Positions 1-8,277 of a stretch of 40,657 nucleotides of DNA are shown one piece after another. The stretch comes from Bacillus sp. J37. Lineage in GTDB: Bacteria > Bacillota > Bacilli > Bacillales > Bacillaceae. Under the pieces are notes generated by a model. That model was not told where the DNA came from and ran no database searches. It saw nothing but the letters and a program-made list of their open reading frames with translations. The stretch's first letter is position 1, and the number at the start of each line of letters is the position of its first letter. The stretch is from the NCBI RefSeq assembly GCF_000518865.1, contig NZ_JAEK01000046.1, forward strand, positions 1 to 40,657, written 5' to 3'. Both the position numbers and the translations under genes were made by a program.

Positions 1-225
1 GAGTTTTTTGAGCTTATTAAATCCAGAAGTAGAGGAATCTATATCAAAAGGTTTTACTAAGATATCACCAAAGAATGTAGCGATTATAGCTTTAGGCGTG
101 TATTTCGCCGCGTCTATAGCCACGAGTAAGATATTCTCTGATCCAGTCTCTCTCACAAGTTGCGCCCATCGACTTCCAATTTTGCCTTGAATATGATTAA
201 ATGTTGAATATACCACCGTATTCAT
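1..225 (-). CDS. IS110-family transposase, 5' part (runs off window edge)
   Basis: Only the first 75 codons lie in the window; the frame is open to base 1. The start ATG at 225-223 follows a good ribosome site (AAAGGAG). The fragment reads VAIDAAK near residues 35-41, then a beta-strand-rich GDILVKPFDID stretch and GFNKL. This is the usual start of the DEDD RuvC-like domain of IS110 transposases, with Asp38 as the probable first acidic catalytic residue. IS110 enzymes are DDE-unrelated recombinases that act with a structured bridge RNA encoded in the non-coding end of the element, and they leave no target duplication. The non-coding stretch upstream (226 to about 560) is therefore relevant. 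The other catalytic residues and the C-terminal Tnp_20 domain are outside the window, so whether the gene is intact cannot be judged. Family call made by recalled motif similarity only. Confidence 0.8.
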   Translation of the reverse strand, partial: MNTVVYSTFNHIQGKIGSRWAQLVRETGSENILLVAIDAAKYTPKAIIATFFGDILVKPFDIDSSTSGFNKLKKL

Positions 226-330
226 CTCCTTTGGTCGGGAATGTAATGTTGGAAGTTCTGTGATAGGTTCTTCTATTTTACAATGAAAACGGTGGTTTTT
301 TTATGTCTTTCAGCTATTATTTACTATACT

Positions 331-348
331 AGGTTCATTGTCCCAAAA
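331..348. repeat. Truncated copy of a REP-like palindrome (copy 1 of 2)
   Basis: The 18 bases here, ending in TTCATTGTCCCAAAA, are identical to 7803-7820. In the second copy the motif is the right arm of a palindrome (GGGACA...TGTCCC); here the left arm is missing and is replaced by the sequence that leads to the transposase gene. The motif lies 106 bases upstream of the transposase start. Confidence 0.6.
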
Positions 349-386
349 CCCAAAAGTAAAAAGTTAGACTTAATCACAATAGAAAA

Positions 387-540
387 GCACTAGGCCCCTT
401 GATCAGCCTAGTGCAAAAAAGGGTTCTTTGCCTTCTCGGTTAAAATCGAGAGGTCAATCTCCACGACTGCCCATGCACGTCCTGGGCTTAAGGGCTTGGC
501 CTTGGTACTAGACACTAAAGCTAAAATACAAATTTATACA
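387..540 (-). ncRNA. Candidate structured RNA upstream of the IS110 transposase (possible bridge RNA)
   Basis: This stretch is visibly richer in G+C than its AT-rich flanks and holds several short stems: GCACTAGGC (387-395) with GCCTAGTGC (406-414), TCTCG (434-438) with CGAGA (447-451), and GCCCA (469-473) with TGGGC (483-487). Read on the minus strand, the order is two small hairpins, then a strong final hairpin followed by TTTTCTATT, like a weak intrinsic terminator. No reading frame of note crosses it. It lies 5' of an IS110-family transposase on the same strand, where IS110-group elements encode their bridge RNA of roughly 150-250 nt. Strand and limits are inferred. It might instead be an unrelated riboswitch-like element or a small insert, since TAGAAAAG is duplicated at 380-387 and 564-571 around it. 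Confidence 0.4.
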
Positions 541-582
541 CTTTCTTATCTATTAAAAGGAACTAGAAAAGTATTATTGCTA

Positions 583-622
583 AAAAACCCCTTCACAATT
601 ATAAATATGTGAAGGGGTTTTT
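583..622 (-). terminator. Intrinsic terminator of the signalling operon
   Basis: A perfect 10-bp stem CCCCTTCACA (588-597) / TGTGAAGGGG (608-617) is flanked by A5 and T5, so it can work in both directions. It lies about 120 bases downstream of the substrate-binding protein gene and closes the 744-7412 operon. A close relative of this hairpin stands at 7869-7904. Confidence 0.8.
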
Positions 623-743
623 CCTATGGGACTACTTAACGATGCCAATTTCAGTAAGTGAAATTCAGCAATGATCTCCTGCAAACCATTCTCGAATACA
701 AAAGGAAAGTTGATAATGATTCAAGAAGTAATGAGGCATCTTT

Positions 744-1715
744 TCATTTTTCTAATGCATCTTTTAGAAATTTCAATCTCTGTGCTGCATTCCCTTTAAC
801 AATAATATCAACACCACTATCTATGTTTTTTTCAACCTTTTCACCTTTTATAGCTTTCGCTGCAGCTTCTACACTTAAATATCCCATATCATAGGGATTT
901 TGAGAAACGGAACCTGATAACGTCCCATCTTCTATTAACTCTAGCATGTCAGTTATTCCATCCGCTCCAGTTACAGGAATACTAAGTCCATGTTTTTTTA
1001 GAACATCTTGTACATGTAAGGCTACTGTGTCAGTAACAGCCATCACCCCTTTAAGGTCTGGGTGCTCTTGTAACAATTCCTCCATGCCCTTTTTTACAAG
1101 TTTTTCTTCATTACGATAATCACTTACATTTATTGTGGTCACAACATCAATTCCTACTTCTTTTAAGCTATTTTCAGCCCCTTCTATTCGCTCACTTATT
1201 AACCTTACTCCGACATCTCCCCCAAACAAAGCTACTTTATCTCCCGGTTGTAACTGGGAAGCTAATAATTGGCCCGCTCTTTTCCCAAGCTCTATATTAT
1301 TAGTACCAATATAAGAAGTCTTATTCTTCCAAGGATCATCAGTGTCTACTAGCAAAGTTGGCACACCATTTTCAACAAACTTATTTAAAATCGGAATGAC
1401 TCTATCTGGTTCAACAGGTGAAGCTATTAATACATCTGGATTTTCCTTTAACTTTCTTTCCAATAATAAGAGCTGTTCTTCTGTCGTTCCATTTTTAGGA
1501 GCAATAACTTCACCCTCTATTCCAAAGTCTTGAAAAGCCCTTTCACTTCCTGCTTTAATAATCTTCCAATATTCAGAGTTTACTTCTTTTAGAACCACTA
1601 CAACCTTCGGCTTCTCATCTGCAAATGATTTATATATGATACCTACAGTTCCGATAATAATGAAACTTAAAATGATGAGATAAATTTTCATTTTTTGATT
1701 CAAAGATCTCCACAC
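744..1715 (-). CDS. Substrate-binding protein (Peripla_BP_4 / RbsB-like), membrane-anchored or secreted
   Basis: A protein of about 323 residues with an N-terminal hydrophobic segment (about residues 11-30), then a type-I periplasmic binding protein fold of the ribose/galactose class. The pattern KVVVVLKEVNSEYWKIIKAG, a GDKVALFGGD strand, VKKGMEELLQEHPDLKGVMAVTD, and GADGITDMLELIEDGTLSGSVSQNP are typical of the two lobes and hinge. There is no lipobox cysteine; SFA-D could be a signal peptidase I site, otherwise the segment anchors the protein. No permease or ATPase gene lies nearby. It is the last gene of a kinase-methyltransferase-kinase operon, so I infer a ligand-sensing role for one of those kinases rather than uptake. 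Start is uncertain: GTG at 1715, TTG at 1703 (after GGAG) and ATG at 1691 are all in frame. Confidence 0.8.
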   Translation of the reverse strand: MWRSLNQKMKIYLIILSFIIIGTVGIIYKSFADEKPKVVVVLKEVNSEYWKIIKAGSERAFQDFGIEGEVIAPKNGTTEEQLLLLERKLKENPDVLIASPVEPDRVIPILNKFVENGVPTLLVDTDDPWKNKTSYIGTNNIELGKRAGQLLASQLQPGDKVALFGGDVGVRLISERIEGAENSLKEVGIDVVTTINVSDYRNEEKLVKKGMEELLQEHPDLKGVMAVTDTVALHVQDVLKKHGLSIPVTGADGITDMLELIEDGTLSGSVSQNPYDMGYLSVEAAAKAIKGEKVEKNIDSGVDIIVKGNAAQRLKFLKDALEK

Positions 1716-1835
1716 TCCTAACTCTTAAACACATTGAAGATCACCTTTTTTTATAATGATAATAAGTTCTCTACATTCTTTATCTTTATACTTTTATCTT
1801 AAGGAGCAAGACAAAGGCTGCTTGACCTTTGTTCT

Positions 1836-3839
1836 TCATTCATTCACTTTAAAGTGAACGGAAAACGTTGTCCCGCTGTCACCTGTGTGTATATTTATAT
1901 CCGCATTATGACGTTCTGCAACACTATAACAAATAGCTAACCCCAAGCCGGTACCAGTTTCTTTTGTTGTGAAAAATGGGGTTCCTATTTTCTCTAGTAC
2001 CTCCGGGCTAATTCCCACACCTTGATCACTAATTTCCAAGATGACCTCACCCATTTTTTCATATGTTTTTATCGTGAGTTGCCCCCCTGAATCCATCGCA
2101 TCAAGTCCATTTAAGGCAATATTTAATATCATTTGCCTAATTTCCTTTTGATCAATAAAAATATCACTGCATTTATTTAATTCTAAGATAGTGAGTTTAC
2201 TTGAGCGCAATGCCTCAGCCTTGATTAAAGGAGATAAGGCATTTATTATTTTATTTATACTTTGCTTCTTTTTAAGACTAACCTTATTCTTAGCTAGATT
2301 TAGAAATTCAGTAATTATTGTATTAGCCCTATTTAATTCCTCAAGCATTAAATCAAGAATTTCTTTTGAAAAACCACTGCTATTTTTCGTTAATTGTAAA
2401 AATCCATGGACTGTTGTCATTGGATTTCGGATTTCATGAGCAATACCAGCAGCCATTTCTCCTATTAAATTCAAACGATCTAATCGATACATTTCCTTTT
2501 CCAAGTGAAGTCTTTCTGTTATATCTGTTACTACAATTAGTGTACATGGTTCATCTTGTATCTCTATCATTTCTGTGGACATTAATCCATAACGCACATC
2601 ACCATTCTTTGTCTTGTAGCAAATCTTTTCGTTTCGGAACGTTAGCTCAAGATCGATTTGATTTTTTTCAGAATCAACTACATAATCTAAGCCTTTGGTT
2701 TTCATTATCTCATCAAGAGAATACCCCGTGAACATTACCCAGTTTGTATTAACATCAAGAATTGACCTGTATTTCAATGAGTAAATAGCCATTAAGCATG
2801 GGCTAGATTCAAAGATCTTCTGGAATCTATCTTGGGAAAGATATAAATCATCCGCTATTTTTTTTCGTTCCTTGATTTCTTTTTCTAACTCTTTATTCGC
2901 TATAACGAGTTCCATTGTACGTTTTTCTACGATGTGTTCCATATAGTTGAATTTTTGCTCTTTCAATTTTTCCATTTGCTTTCTCTCAGTAACATCACGT
3001 ATTGTACAAACAAATATTAGCTGATTTTCCACTATTGTTTTCCCAATTTGAATATCAGCAGGAAAGGAGCGGTTATCCTTACGCAAGGCATCTATCTCTA
3101 TAACCTTTCCCATTGAACCTTTTATAGAAGAAAGCTTAGTCTTGATAGACTCATCTTCAGCCTGAAAAAGCATCATTGTGTTTTTTCCAATTAATTCATC
3201 GGGGTAATACCCAAACATATTTTCAACAGCTGGGTTTACCGATAAAATATATCCCTCTTCATCAAATGTAATAATTGTGTCTAGTATAGTTTCACCTATT
3301 ACTTTTGTTAAAGCCTCAGATCTTTGTAAGTTTATTTTCACCCGGTCTAATCTGTTATGAACTTCATTCATTTCAGCCTTTTGTTTCTTTTCATTTTCAA
3401 CTAGTGTTTCTTCATGATTTTGATGAAGCCGAACAAATTGTTCAATTTTCTGTCTTAGCGTTTCCGGATGAAAAGGCTTAAAAATATAATCAATTGCACC
3501 CACAGAATAGCCTTGTTTTACATGCTCTACTTCCTGACTTATAGCTGTGACGAAAATAATCGGTATATTTCTTGTTTTCTCTCGTGATTTAATAAGCTTT
3601 GCCGTTTCAAAACCATTTATACCAGGCATTTGAACATCTAGTAAGATAACAGCAAAATCCTGTTTCAGCATACATTTTAATGCCTCTTTCCCAGAAGTTG
3701 CACTGACTAAATGATAGTTTGGAGATGTTAGTACGGCTTCCAATGCTAGTAGATTCTCGGGATGATCATCCACCATTAAAATATTAACCTTTCTACTAGG
3801 TTTATTATTTATATTTTCGATACAGCTTTTGCTGACCAT
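1836..3839 (-). CDS. Response regulator-PAS-PAS-histidine kinase protein (cytoplasmic)
   Basis: Domain order, numbered from the longer ATG at 3863: a receiver domain (about 26-145; phosphoacceptor Asp76 in LLDVQMPG, and the KPF lysine motif), a coiled coil, a first PAS (about 185-300, with NPAVENMFGY), a second PAS (about 345-455), a HisKA dimerisation helix with His476 in AGIAHEIRNP, and an HATPase domain ending with DQGVGIS and GTGLGLAI. No membrane segment is visible, so it acts in the cytosol. The protein starts with a receiver and ends with a kinase, so it probably takes phosphate from, or is tuned by, the membrane kinase encoded first in the operon. It has no DNA-binding output. I prefer the start ATG at 3839, preceded by GGAG at 6 bases; the ATG at 3863 has only a distant GAGGGG. 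It overlaps the cheR-like gene either way. Confidence 0.87.
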   Translation of the reverse strand: MVSKSCIENINNKPSRKVNILMVDDHPENLLALEAVLTSPNYHLVSATSGKEALKCMLKQDFAVILLDVQMPGINGFETAKLIKSREKTRNIPIIFVTAISQEVEHVKQGYSVGAIDYIFKPFHPETLRQKIEQFVRLHQNHEETLVENEKKQKAEMNEVHNRLDRVKINLQRSEALTKVIGETILDTIITFDEEGYILSVNPAVENMFGYYPDELIGKNTMMLFQAEDESIKTKLSSIKGSMGKVIEIDALRKDNRSFPADIQIGKTIVENQLIFVCTIRDVTERKQMEKLKEQKFNYMEHIVEKRTMELVIANKELEKEIKERKKIADDLYLSQDRFQKIFESSPCLMAIYSLKYRSILDVNTNWVMFTGYSLDEIMKTKGLDYVVDSEKNQIDLELTFRNEKICYKTKNGDVRYGLMSTEMIEIQDEPCTLIVVTDITERLHLEKEMYRLDRLNLIGEMAAGIAHEIRNPMTTVHGFLQLTKNSSGFSKEILDLMLEELNRANTIITEFLNLAKNKVSLKKKQSINKIINALSPLIKAEALRSSKLTILELNKCSDIFIDQKEIRQMILNIALNGLDAMDSGGQLTIKTYEKMGEVILEISDQGVGISPEVLEKIGTPFFTTKETGTGLGLAICYSVAERHNADINIHTGDSGTTFSVHFKVNE

Positions 3840-4683
3840 CAAATTCTCCGTAACAGTTCTCATAACTTGTAAATTTAATCCCCTCTCTTTTACCTAAACC
3901 AAGAAATCCCGAAACACTCAGGCTATCATAAATCAGCTTATGGACATCATTTTGAAGACGTTTATTAAAATAGATTAGGACATTTCGACAAATAATAATA
4001 TCAAACTCGTTAAATGAATGATCCGTTACTAAATTATGCTGTGCGAACACAACATTTTTTAGAAGAAAGGGGTGAAAAAAGACCTGATCATCAACTGCCT
4101 TATAGTATTCAGAAAATGATCTTTTTCCACCTGCTTCAAAGTAATTTTTTGTGTAGAGCTGCATTCCATCTAATGAAAATATGCCGCTTTTTGCTTTTTC
4201 TAAAACATGAAAATTTATATCTGTAGCAAAAATCCTCGTCTTATCATATAGTCCTTCCTCTTGTAACAAGATTGCCATAGAATAAACTTCCTCACCCGAA
4301 GAACACCCCACATGCCAGATCCGTATTTTAGGTAAATTCTTTACAATCGGGATTACATTTCTTCGGAAGCTGCTAAAAAATTGGGGGTCTCTGAACATTT
4401 CTGTTACATTTATGGAAAAATCCGAGATTAGATCTTCCATTGCATCCTTATCTCGAAGCACGCTTTCTTGTAATGCGGATATGCTACTCAAATTTTCCTT
4501 TTTCACTCGTTGCACGATTCTCCTTTGAATAAAGGGAGAGGCATAGTTCCTGAAATCATAACCACAATAACGAAAAACAGCTTCTAATAGTAAATCTATT
4601 TCTATCTCCTCGACCTCATTAACTAGTAAGTGATGTTGAATACCTTTTCTTAAAATCCCTAACCCTCCTTGCTGTACAACCAA
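3805..4683 (-). CDS. CheR-family protein methyltransferase (RsbM-like)
   Basis: This SAM-dependent glutamate O-methyltransferase has the CheR layout: an N-terminal helical domain (IDLLLEAVFRYCGYDFRNYASPFIQRRI), then the Rossmann domain with the SAM loop HVGCSSGEE, the acidic ATDIN strand end, and the family motif CRNVLIYF. No chemoreceptor genes are nearby. In the B. cereus group a CheR-type enzyme, RsbM, methylates the adjacent hybrid kinase RsbK and tunes the sigma-B response; the partner gene here (4659-7412) has the same architecture, so I infer an RsbM-like role. The longest frame opens with TTG at 4683 and has no ribosome site. A perfect AAGGAGG lies inside the end of the upstream gene and is ideally spaced (7 bases) from an in-frame ATT at 4656, a possible rare start giving 283 residues. 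Confidence 0.85.
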   Translation of the reverse strand: MVVQQGGLGILRKGIQHHLLVNEVEEIEIDLLLEAVFRYCGYDFRNYASPFIQRRIVQRVKKENLSSISALQESVLRDKDAMEDLISDFSINVTEMFRDPQFFSSFRRNVIPIVKNLPKIRIWHVGCSSGEEVYSMAILLQEEGLYDKTRIFATDINFHVLEKAKSGIFSLDGMQLYTKNYFEAGGKRSFSEYYKAVDDQVFFHPFLLKNVVFAQHNLVTDHSFNEFDIIICRNVLIYFNKRLQNDVHKLIYDSLSVSGFLGLGKREGIKFTSYENCYGEFDGQQKLYRKYK

Positions 4684-7412
4684 ACATGCATTAAAGAGAA
4701 TAACTGATCCAGGTTAATAGGCTTACTAATATAATCCGTCGCTCCAACCTCTAAGCATTGCTCTCTGCTATGTTTCATCGCCTTTGCCGTTAATGCAATA
4801 ATTGGTATATGATTAAACTTTTGTATTTTCCTGATCTCTCTCATTGCCTGAAATCCATCCATCTCTGGCATCATAATGTCCATAAGAACTAAATCCACAT
4901 CTGGATTATTTAGTAACTCTTCTATCCCTTCTTTTCCGTTTTCTGCAATAACAATATTCAGCTCATATTTTTCAAGAGCTACAGTTAACGCATATACATT
5001 TCGAATATCATCATCAACTATAAGGATTTTCTTACCTTTGAGTAATGACTTCCCCTGTTCTTCCTTTATATGATGTTCCATATCCCCATTCTCGTTATTT
5101 TTTACTACCAACGTGTAGTTTTCCTCACGTGTCACTGCAGCCTCTTCTATCGAGAAACGATCAATCATCGTGTTTTTCTGTTCATCATAAGGTAAGTATA
5201 AAGTAAAGGTACTCCCCTTTCCTTTCTTACTGTTCACATCTAAAAATCCACCTAATAAGTGAGCTATATTTTTACTTATTGAAAGTCCCAGTCCAGTACC
5301 ACCATATTGCCTACTCGTTGTTCCATCCGCTTGTTTAAACGCCTCAAAAATTACTTCTTGTTTTTCTTCATCAATTCCAATTCCAGTGTCAGTGACAGAA
5401 AAAGCAATCATCGATGTTACTTGGTTACTTCCTATGTTAAATTGTTTTAAGCTTTCTTTATTTACTTTTTGAACAGATAATAAAATGCTTCCATGCTCAG
5501 TAAATTTAAAGGCATTTGATAAAAGATTTTTTAAAATTTGATGTAATCTTTGTTCATCTGTTAAAAGAATTTCTGGTAAATCACCATGAAACTGGATTTT
5601 AAAGTCTACGTTTTTTTGGCGAGAAATCGGAGAGAATTGCCCAATAATAAATTCTTTTATTGTTTGCAGTTTTACCTCCTTAGGTATTACCTCTAACTTT
5701 CCAGATTCAACTTTTGCTAAATCTAAAATATCGTTAATGAGTTTCAATAAATCATTACCTGAAGAGAAAATCGTACTAATATACTCTTGTTGTTTAAAAG
5801 TAAGGTTACCCTCACGATTTTCTGATAAGATTTTTGCTAATATTAATAAACTATTAAGTGGCGTTCTTAATTCGTGGGACATATTCGCCAAAAACTCAGA
5901 TTTATATTGCGAGCTTATCTCTAGTTGTTGAGCTTTTTCTTCAAGTGCCTCTCGAATCCTTTCAACTTCTTGTTTCTTCTGCTCAGAAGTTTCATACTGC
6001 TCCTCAAGCTTTTCATTTGTCGTTCTTAATTCTTCTTGTTGAACCTGCAATTCTTCTGATTGCGCTTGGAGCTCTTCTGTAAGTGCTTGTGACTCTTGTA
6101 ACAATTGATCTACTTTCATCCTGTTCATAATACTATTAATTGTAATGCCTATATTACTACTCACTTCTTCTAGAAGTTTAATATGAGAACTACTAAATAC
6201 ATTAAATGAGGCAACCTCTATAACTGCTAACACATTACCTTCAAATTGAACAGGCAGGATCATTATATTTTTAGGTGTTCCCTTTCCCAAGCCTGAATGT
6301 ACATTTATATAATCATCTGGAATACTTTTAAGTAAAATTGGTCTTTTTTCAGCTGCACTTTGCCCAATAAGCCCCTCTCCGAAACGAAAATACTCTAATG
6401 AATTATTTTCATCAAACAAGGCATATGAAGCCATTTTCTTTAAATACTTGTCACTATTTTTCACTTCCTTAACATAAAAAACACCTAAACTTCCTCCTAC
6501 CATAGGAACAAGCTTCGTTATCAACCTTTCTGATAACATCTTGATATTTTCAACTTCAGGATACATCGTAGCTATTTCGGCAAACTTCGTTTTAAGCCAG
6601 CTATTTTCCTCTGCTTCTTCCTTTAATTTCTTTTCGAGCTTACTATGATTCTCTAAGGCAATGGCCATTTTATTAAACGCAATGGCTATTTCACCAATTT
6701 CACCTTTTTGAGTTATCTCAATTCTAGGTAAATGATCAAAATGACTATTTGTAGCACTTTTCATTACTGAAGTAACATGATTAAGATTATTTGTCATCCG
6801 TTTGATAATCCAAATCGTGTATCCAACTCCAATAAGTAAGCCAATGGCTAAAAATACATAAATGTTTTTAACAGCCCAATTATATGTATCTCTCGATCTT
6901 AAAAGTTCATTTTTCATTTCTTGTTCTTGTAGTCCTTGAAGAAGTTCCGCAATGTGAATCATTCTCTTTCTTATAAGATCTGCTTCATTCCATAGCGAGG
7001 AATTGACTTCAGTTTCTTGTGCTGATAAAAGTTGCTGAACAATAGCTAAATAAGACTCTTGTAATGTTTTATACTTTACAATTAATTCTTTGGATTTCTC
7101 TTGAGTATCTTTATCTTCAAGTTCCTCCAACGACTGCTTTAAGTTCGTCTGCGACTCTTCCCAAGCATTAAGTACTTCTCTATTGCTTGTGGATGACTGA
7201 TTAAGGGCAGTAAGTTCCCTTAAATGTCTATCAATATTTGCAGTCTCGTACTTAATATTTGTAGCCAAATTTATTCTATTATTTAAATCATTTACAACTA
7301 CATTCATGTTAACTGTTGAATGCTCAAGCATGCCCATTAATATCACAACTATGATTGAAATGAGCAGCAGCAATGACACTATACTCATATAAAGCTTTGT
7401 TTTAAACTTCAT
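4659..7412 (-). CDS. Membrane hybrid histidine kinase (CHASE3-like/HAMP/GAF/HisKA/HATPase/REC), RsbK-like
   Basis: The 917 residues divide into a first membrane helix (about 8-28), an extracytoplasmic all-helical segment of about 150 residues (CHASE3-like), a second helix (about 183-203), HAMP (about 203-258), GAF (about 295-430), a Gln/Glu-rich coiled coil (about 432-505), HisKA with His513 in ANMSHELRTPLN, an HATPase with DTGIGID and GGTGLGLSIS, and a C-terminal receiver with Asp845 in VLMDIMMPEMDGF. This matches the architecture described for B. cereus RsbK, the input kinase of the sigma-B pathway, and the CheR-type gene next to it strengthens the comparison. No RsbY-type PP2C phosphatase gene and no sigB lie in the window, so the output is unknown. 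The start ATG follows CGGAGGTAAC. It is the first gene of the operon. Confidence 0.9.
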   Translation of the reverse strand: MKFKTKLYMSIVSLLLLISIIVVILMGMLEHSTVNMNVVVNDLNNRINLATNIKYETANIDRHLRELTALNQSSTSNREVLNAWEESQTNLKQSLEELEDKDTQEKSKELIVKYKTLQESYLAIVQQLLSAQETEVNSSLWNEADLIRKRMIHIAELLQGLQEQEMKNELLRSRDTYNWAVKNIYVFLAIGLLIGVGYTIWIIKRMTNNLNHVTSVMKSATNSHFDHLPRIEITQKGEIGEIAIAFNKMAIALENHSKLEKKLKEEAEENSWLKTKFAEIATMYPEVENIKMLSERLITKLVPMVGGSLGVFYVKEVKNSDKYLKKMASYALFDENNSLEYFRFGEGLIGQSAAEKRPILLKSIPDDYINVHSGLGKGTPKNIMILPVQFEGNVLAVIEVASFNVFSSSHIKLLEEVSSNIGITINSIMNRMKVDQLLQESQALTEELQAQSEELQVQQEELRTTNEKLEEQYETSEQKKQEVERIREALEEKAQQLEISSQYKSEFLANMSHELRTPLNSLLILAKILSENREGNLTFKQQEYISTIFSSGNDLLKLINDILDLAKVESGKLEVIPKEVKLQTIKEFIIGQFSPISRQKNVDFKIQFHGDLPEILLTDEQRLHQILKNLLSNAFKFTEHGSILLSVQKVNKESLKQFNIGSNQVTSMIAFSVTDTGIGIDEEKQEVIFEAFKQADGTTSRQYGGTGLGLSISKNIAHLLGGFLDVNSKKGKGSTFTLYLPYDEQKNTMIDRFSIEEAAVTREENYTLVVKNNENGDMEHHIKEEQGKSLLKGKKILIVDDDIRNVYALTVALEKYELNIVIAENGKEGIEELLNNPDVDLVLMDIMMPEMDGFQAMREIRKIQKFNHIPIIALTAKAMKHSREQCLEVGATDYISKPINLDQLFSLMHVWLYSKEG

Positions 7413-7797
7413 GTTACCTCCGATATGATTAGGAAAAACAAGATTTTAATTATTCAGATAATAACCTTTGCACTCTTACATATTTTGTTATAATCATACT
7501 TTAAATGATGAAATTTCGTCTAGTGAATCTTCAAAAAATATTATATTTTAGATAATATTTTTCTATTAAAGTATTTATCATATTACTTTTATTTATTTCA
7601 AAATATTAATATAGCAACTCACGAAACAAGGATGAATTCGTTACTTTGTCCCTATATGTTTAAAAACTCTCCTTTCTACGCTTCTATCAACAGGGTACTT
7701 ATCTAACCAACCACTTTTCTCAAAAGCTATACCAAGATAGTTTATTTAACTACTTTTTAATTTTCAGAAAAAGGTGAAAAAACTCGAATGGGACGGA

Positions 7798-7820
7798 GGG
7801 ACAGGTTCATTGTCCCAAAA
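7798..7820. repeat. REP-like palindrome (copy 2 of 2, complete)
   Basis: GGGACA (7798-7803) and TGTCCC (7811-7816) form the arms of a small palindrome with the 7-base loop GGTTCAT; the 18 bases from 7803 are repeated exactly at 331-348. Related GGGACA/TGTCCC intergenic palindromes are, to my recollection, common in Bacillaceae genomes. The similarity to the copy-1 region continues loosely into the AT-rich flank and the terminator hairpin. Confidence 0.6.
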
Positions 7821-7868
7821 ATAAATAGTTTAGATTTATTCTCATAAAAAACTTAGAAAATCAGTATT

Positions 7869-7904
7869 AAAACCCCCTTCACTACAAATTGTGAAGGGGG
7901 TTTT
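7869..7904 (-). terminator. Intrinsic terminator of the bacteriocin operon
   Basis: A perfect 10-bp stem CCCCCTTCAC (7873-7882) / GTGAAGGGGG (7891-7900) with an 8-base loop, bordered by A and T runs. It stands about 70 bases downstream of the last small membrane protein gene. Confidence 0.8.
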
Positions 7905-7972
7905 CCTCTCTTAAACAACACGGCTTATTCAATGTCGATAAACCGCTACAATTTTCAACATCCATTCTTACA

Positions 7973-8260
7973 TTATTGCGAAGACCATAAGATCGTAATA
8001 AAAAGGAGAAACAATAGATACAACAAACTAACCACCCGAAATAGCCCTTTCTTCGTTTGAAAAGGTGGTCGGAACACCATTATTAGGATTGCAGGAGCGA
8101 ACAATGTAAGCAGGAAATATTCCACCCTAATAAAAACCATACAAACAGCAGCAACTATAGAAATAAAAAATATGGCTATATAAGCTGTACTATTATTCCC
8201 AGTACTTTCTTCTTCTGTTTCATTCAACAGCTGATCTACCTTTAATTTTTTAAATAACAT
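7973..8260 (-). CDS. Small basic membrane protein, candidate bacteriocin immunity protein
   Basis: The 95 residues begin with a short polar stretch (to about residue 26) and then contain three strongly hydrophobic segments (about 27-45, 46-64 and 76-93) separated by basic loops (RPPFQTKKGLFR). No conserved domain is recognised. It is the last gene of the circular bacteriocin operon, 17 bases after the DUF95 gene, with a good ribosome site (AAGGAGATTGTC before ATG). Circular bacteriocin clusters normally include a small, hydrophobic, cationic protein that protects the producer, often beside the DUF95 gene; size, charge and position fit that role. The assignment is inference from context and not from sequence similarity. 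Confidence 0.7.
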   Translation of the reverse strand: MLFKKLKVDQLLNETEEESTGNNSTAYIAIFFISIVAAVCMVFIRVEYFLLTLFAPAILIMVFRPPFQTKKGLFRVVSLLYLLFLLFITILWSSQ

Positions 8261-8277
8261 GACAATCTCCTTCTCTA

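Larger units (their letters stand above)
7413..7972. other. AT-rich intergenic region between two minus-strand operons
   Basis: These 560 bases hold no plausible gene on either strand. The part up to about 7620 is the leader of the hybrid kinase gene; a TATAAC-like -10 is visible on the minus strand near 7490 but I cannot pair it with a good -35. The remainder contains the REP-like palindrome at 7798-7816 and the terminator at 7869-7904. Confidence 0.7.

Noticed and set aside
1812-1831. CAAAGG/CCTTTG hairpin between the REC-PAS-kinase gene and the binding-protein gene.
   Set aside because: Six base pairs without a T-run; too weak to call a terminator, so I keep both genes in one operon.
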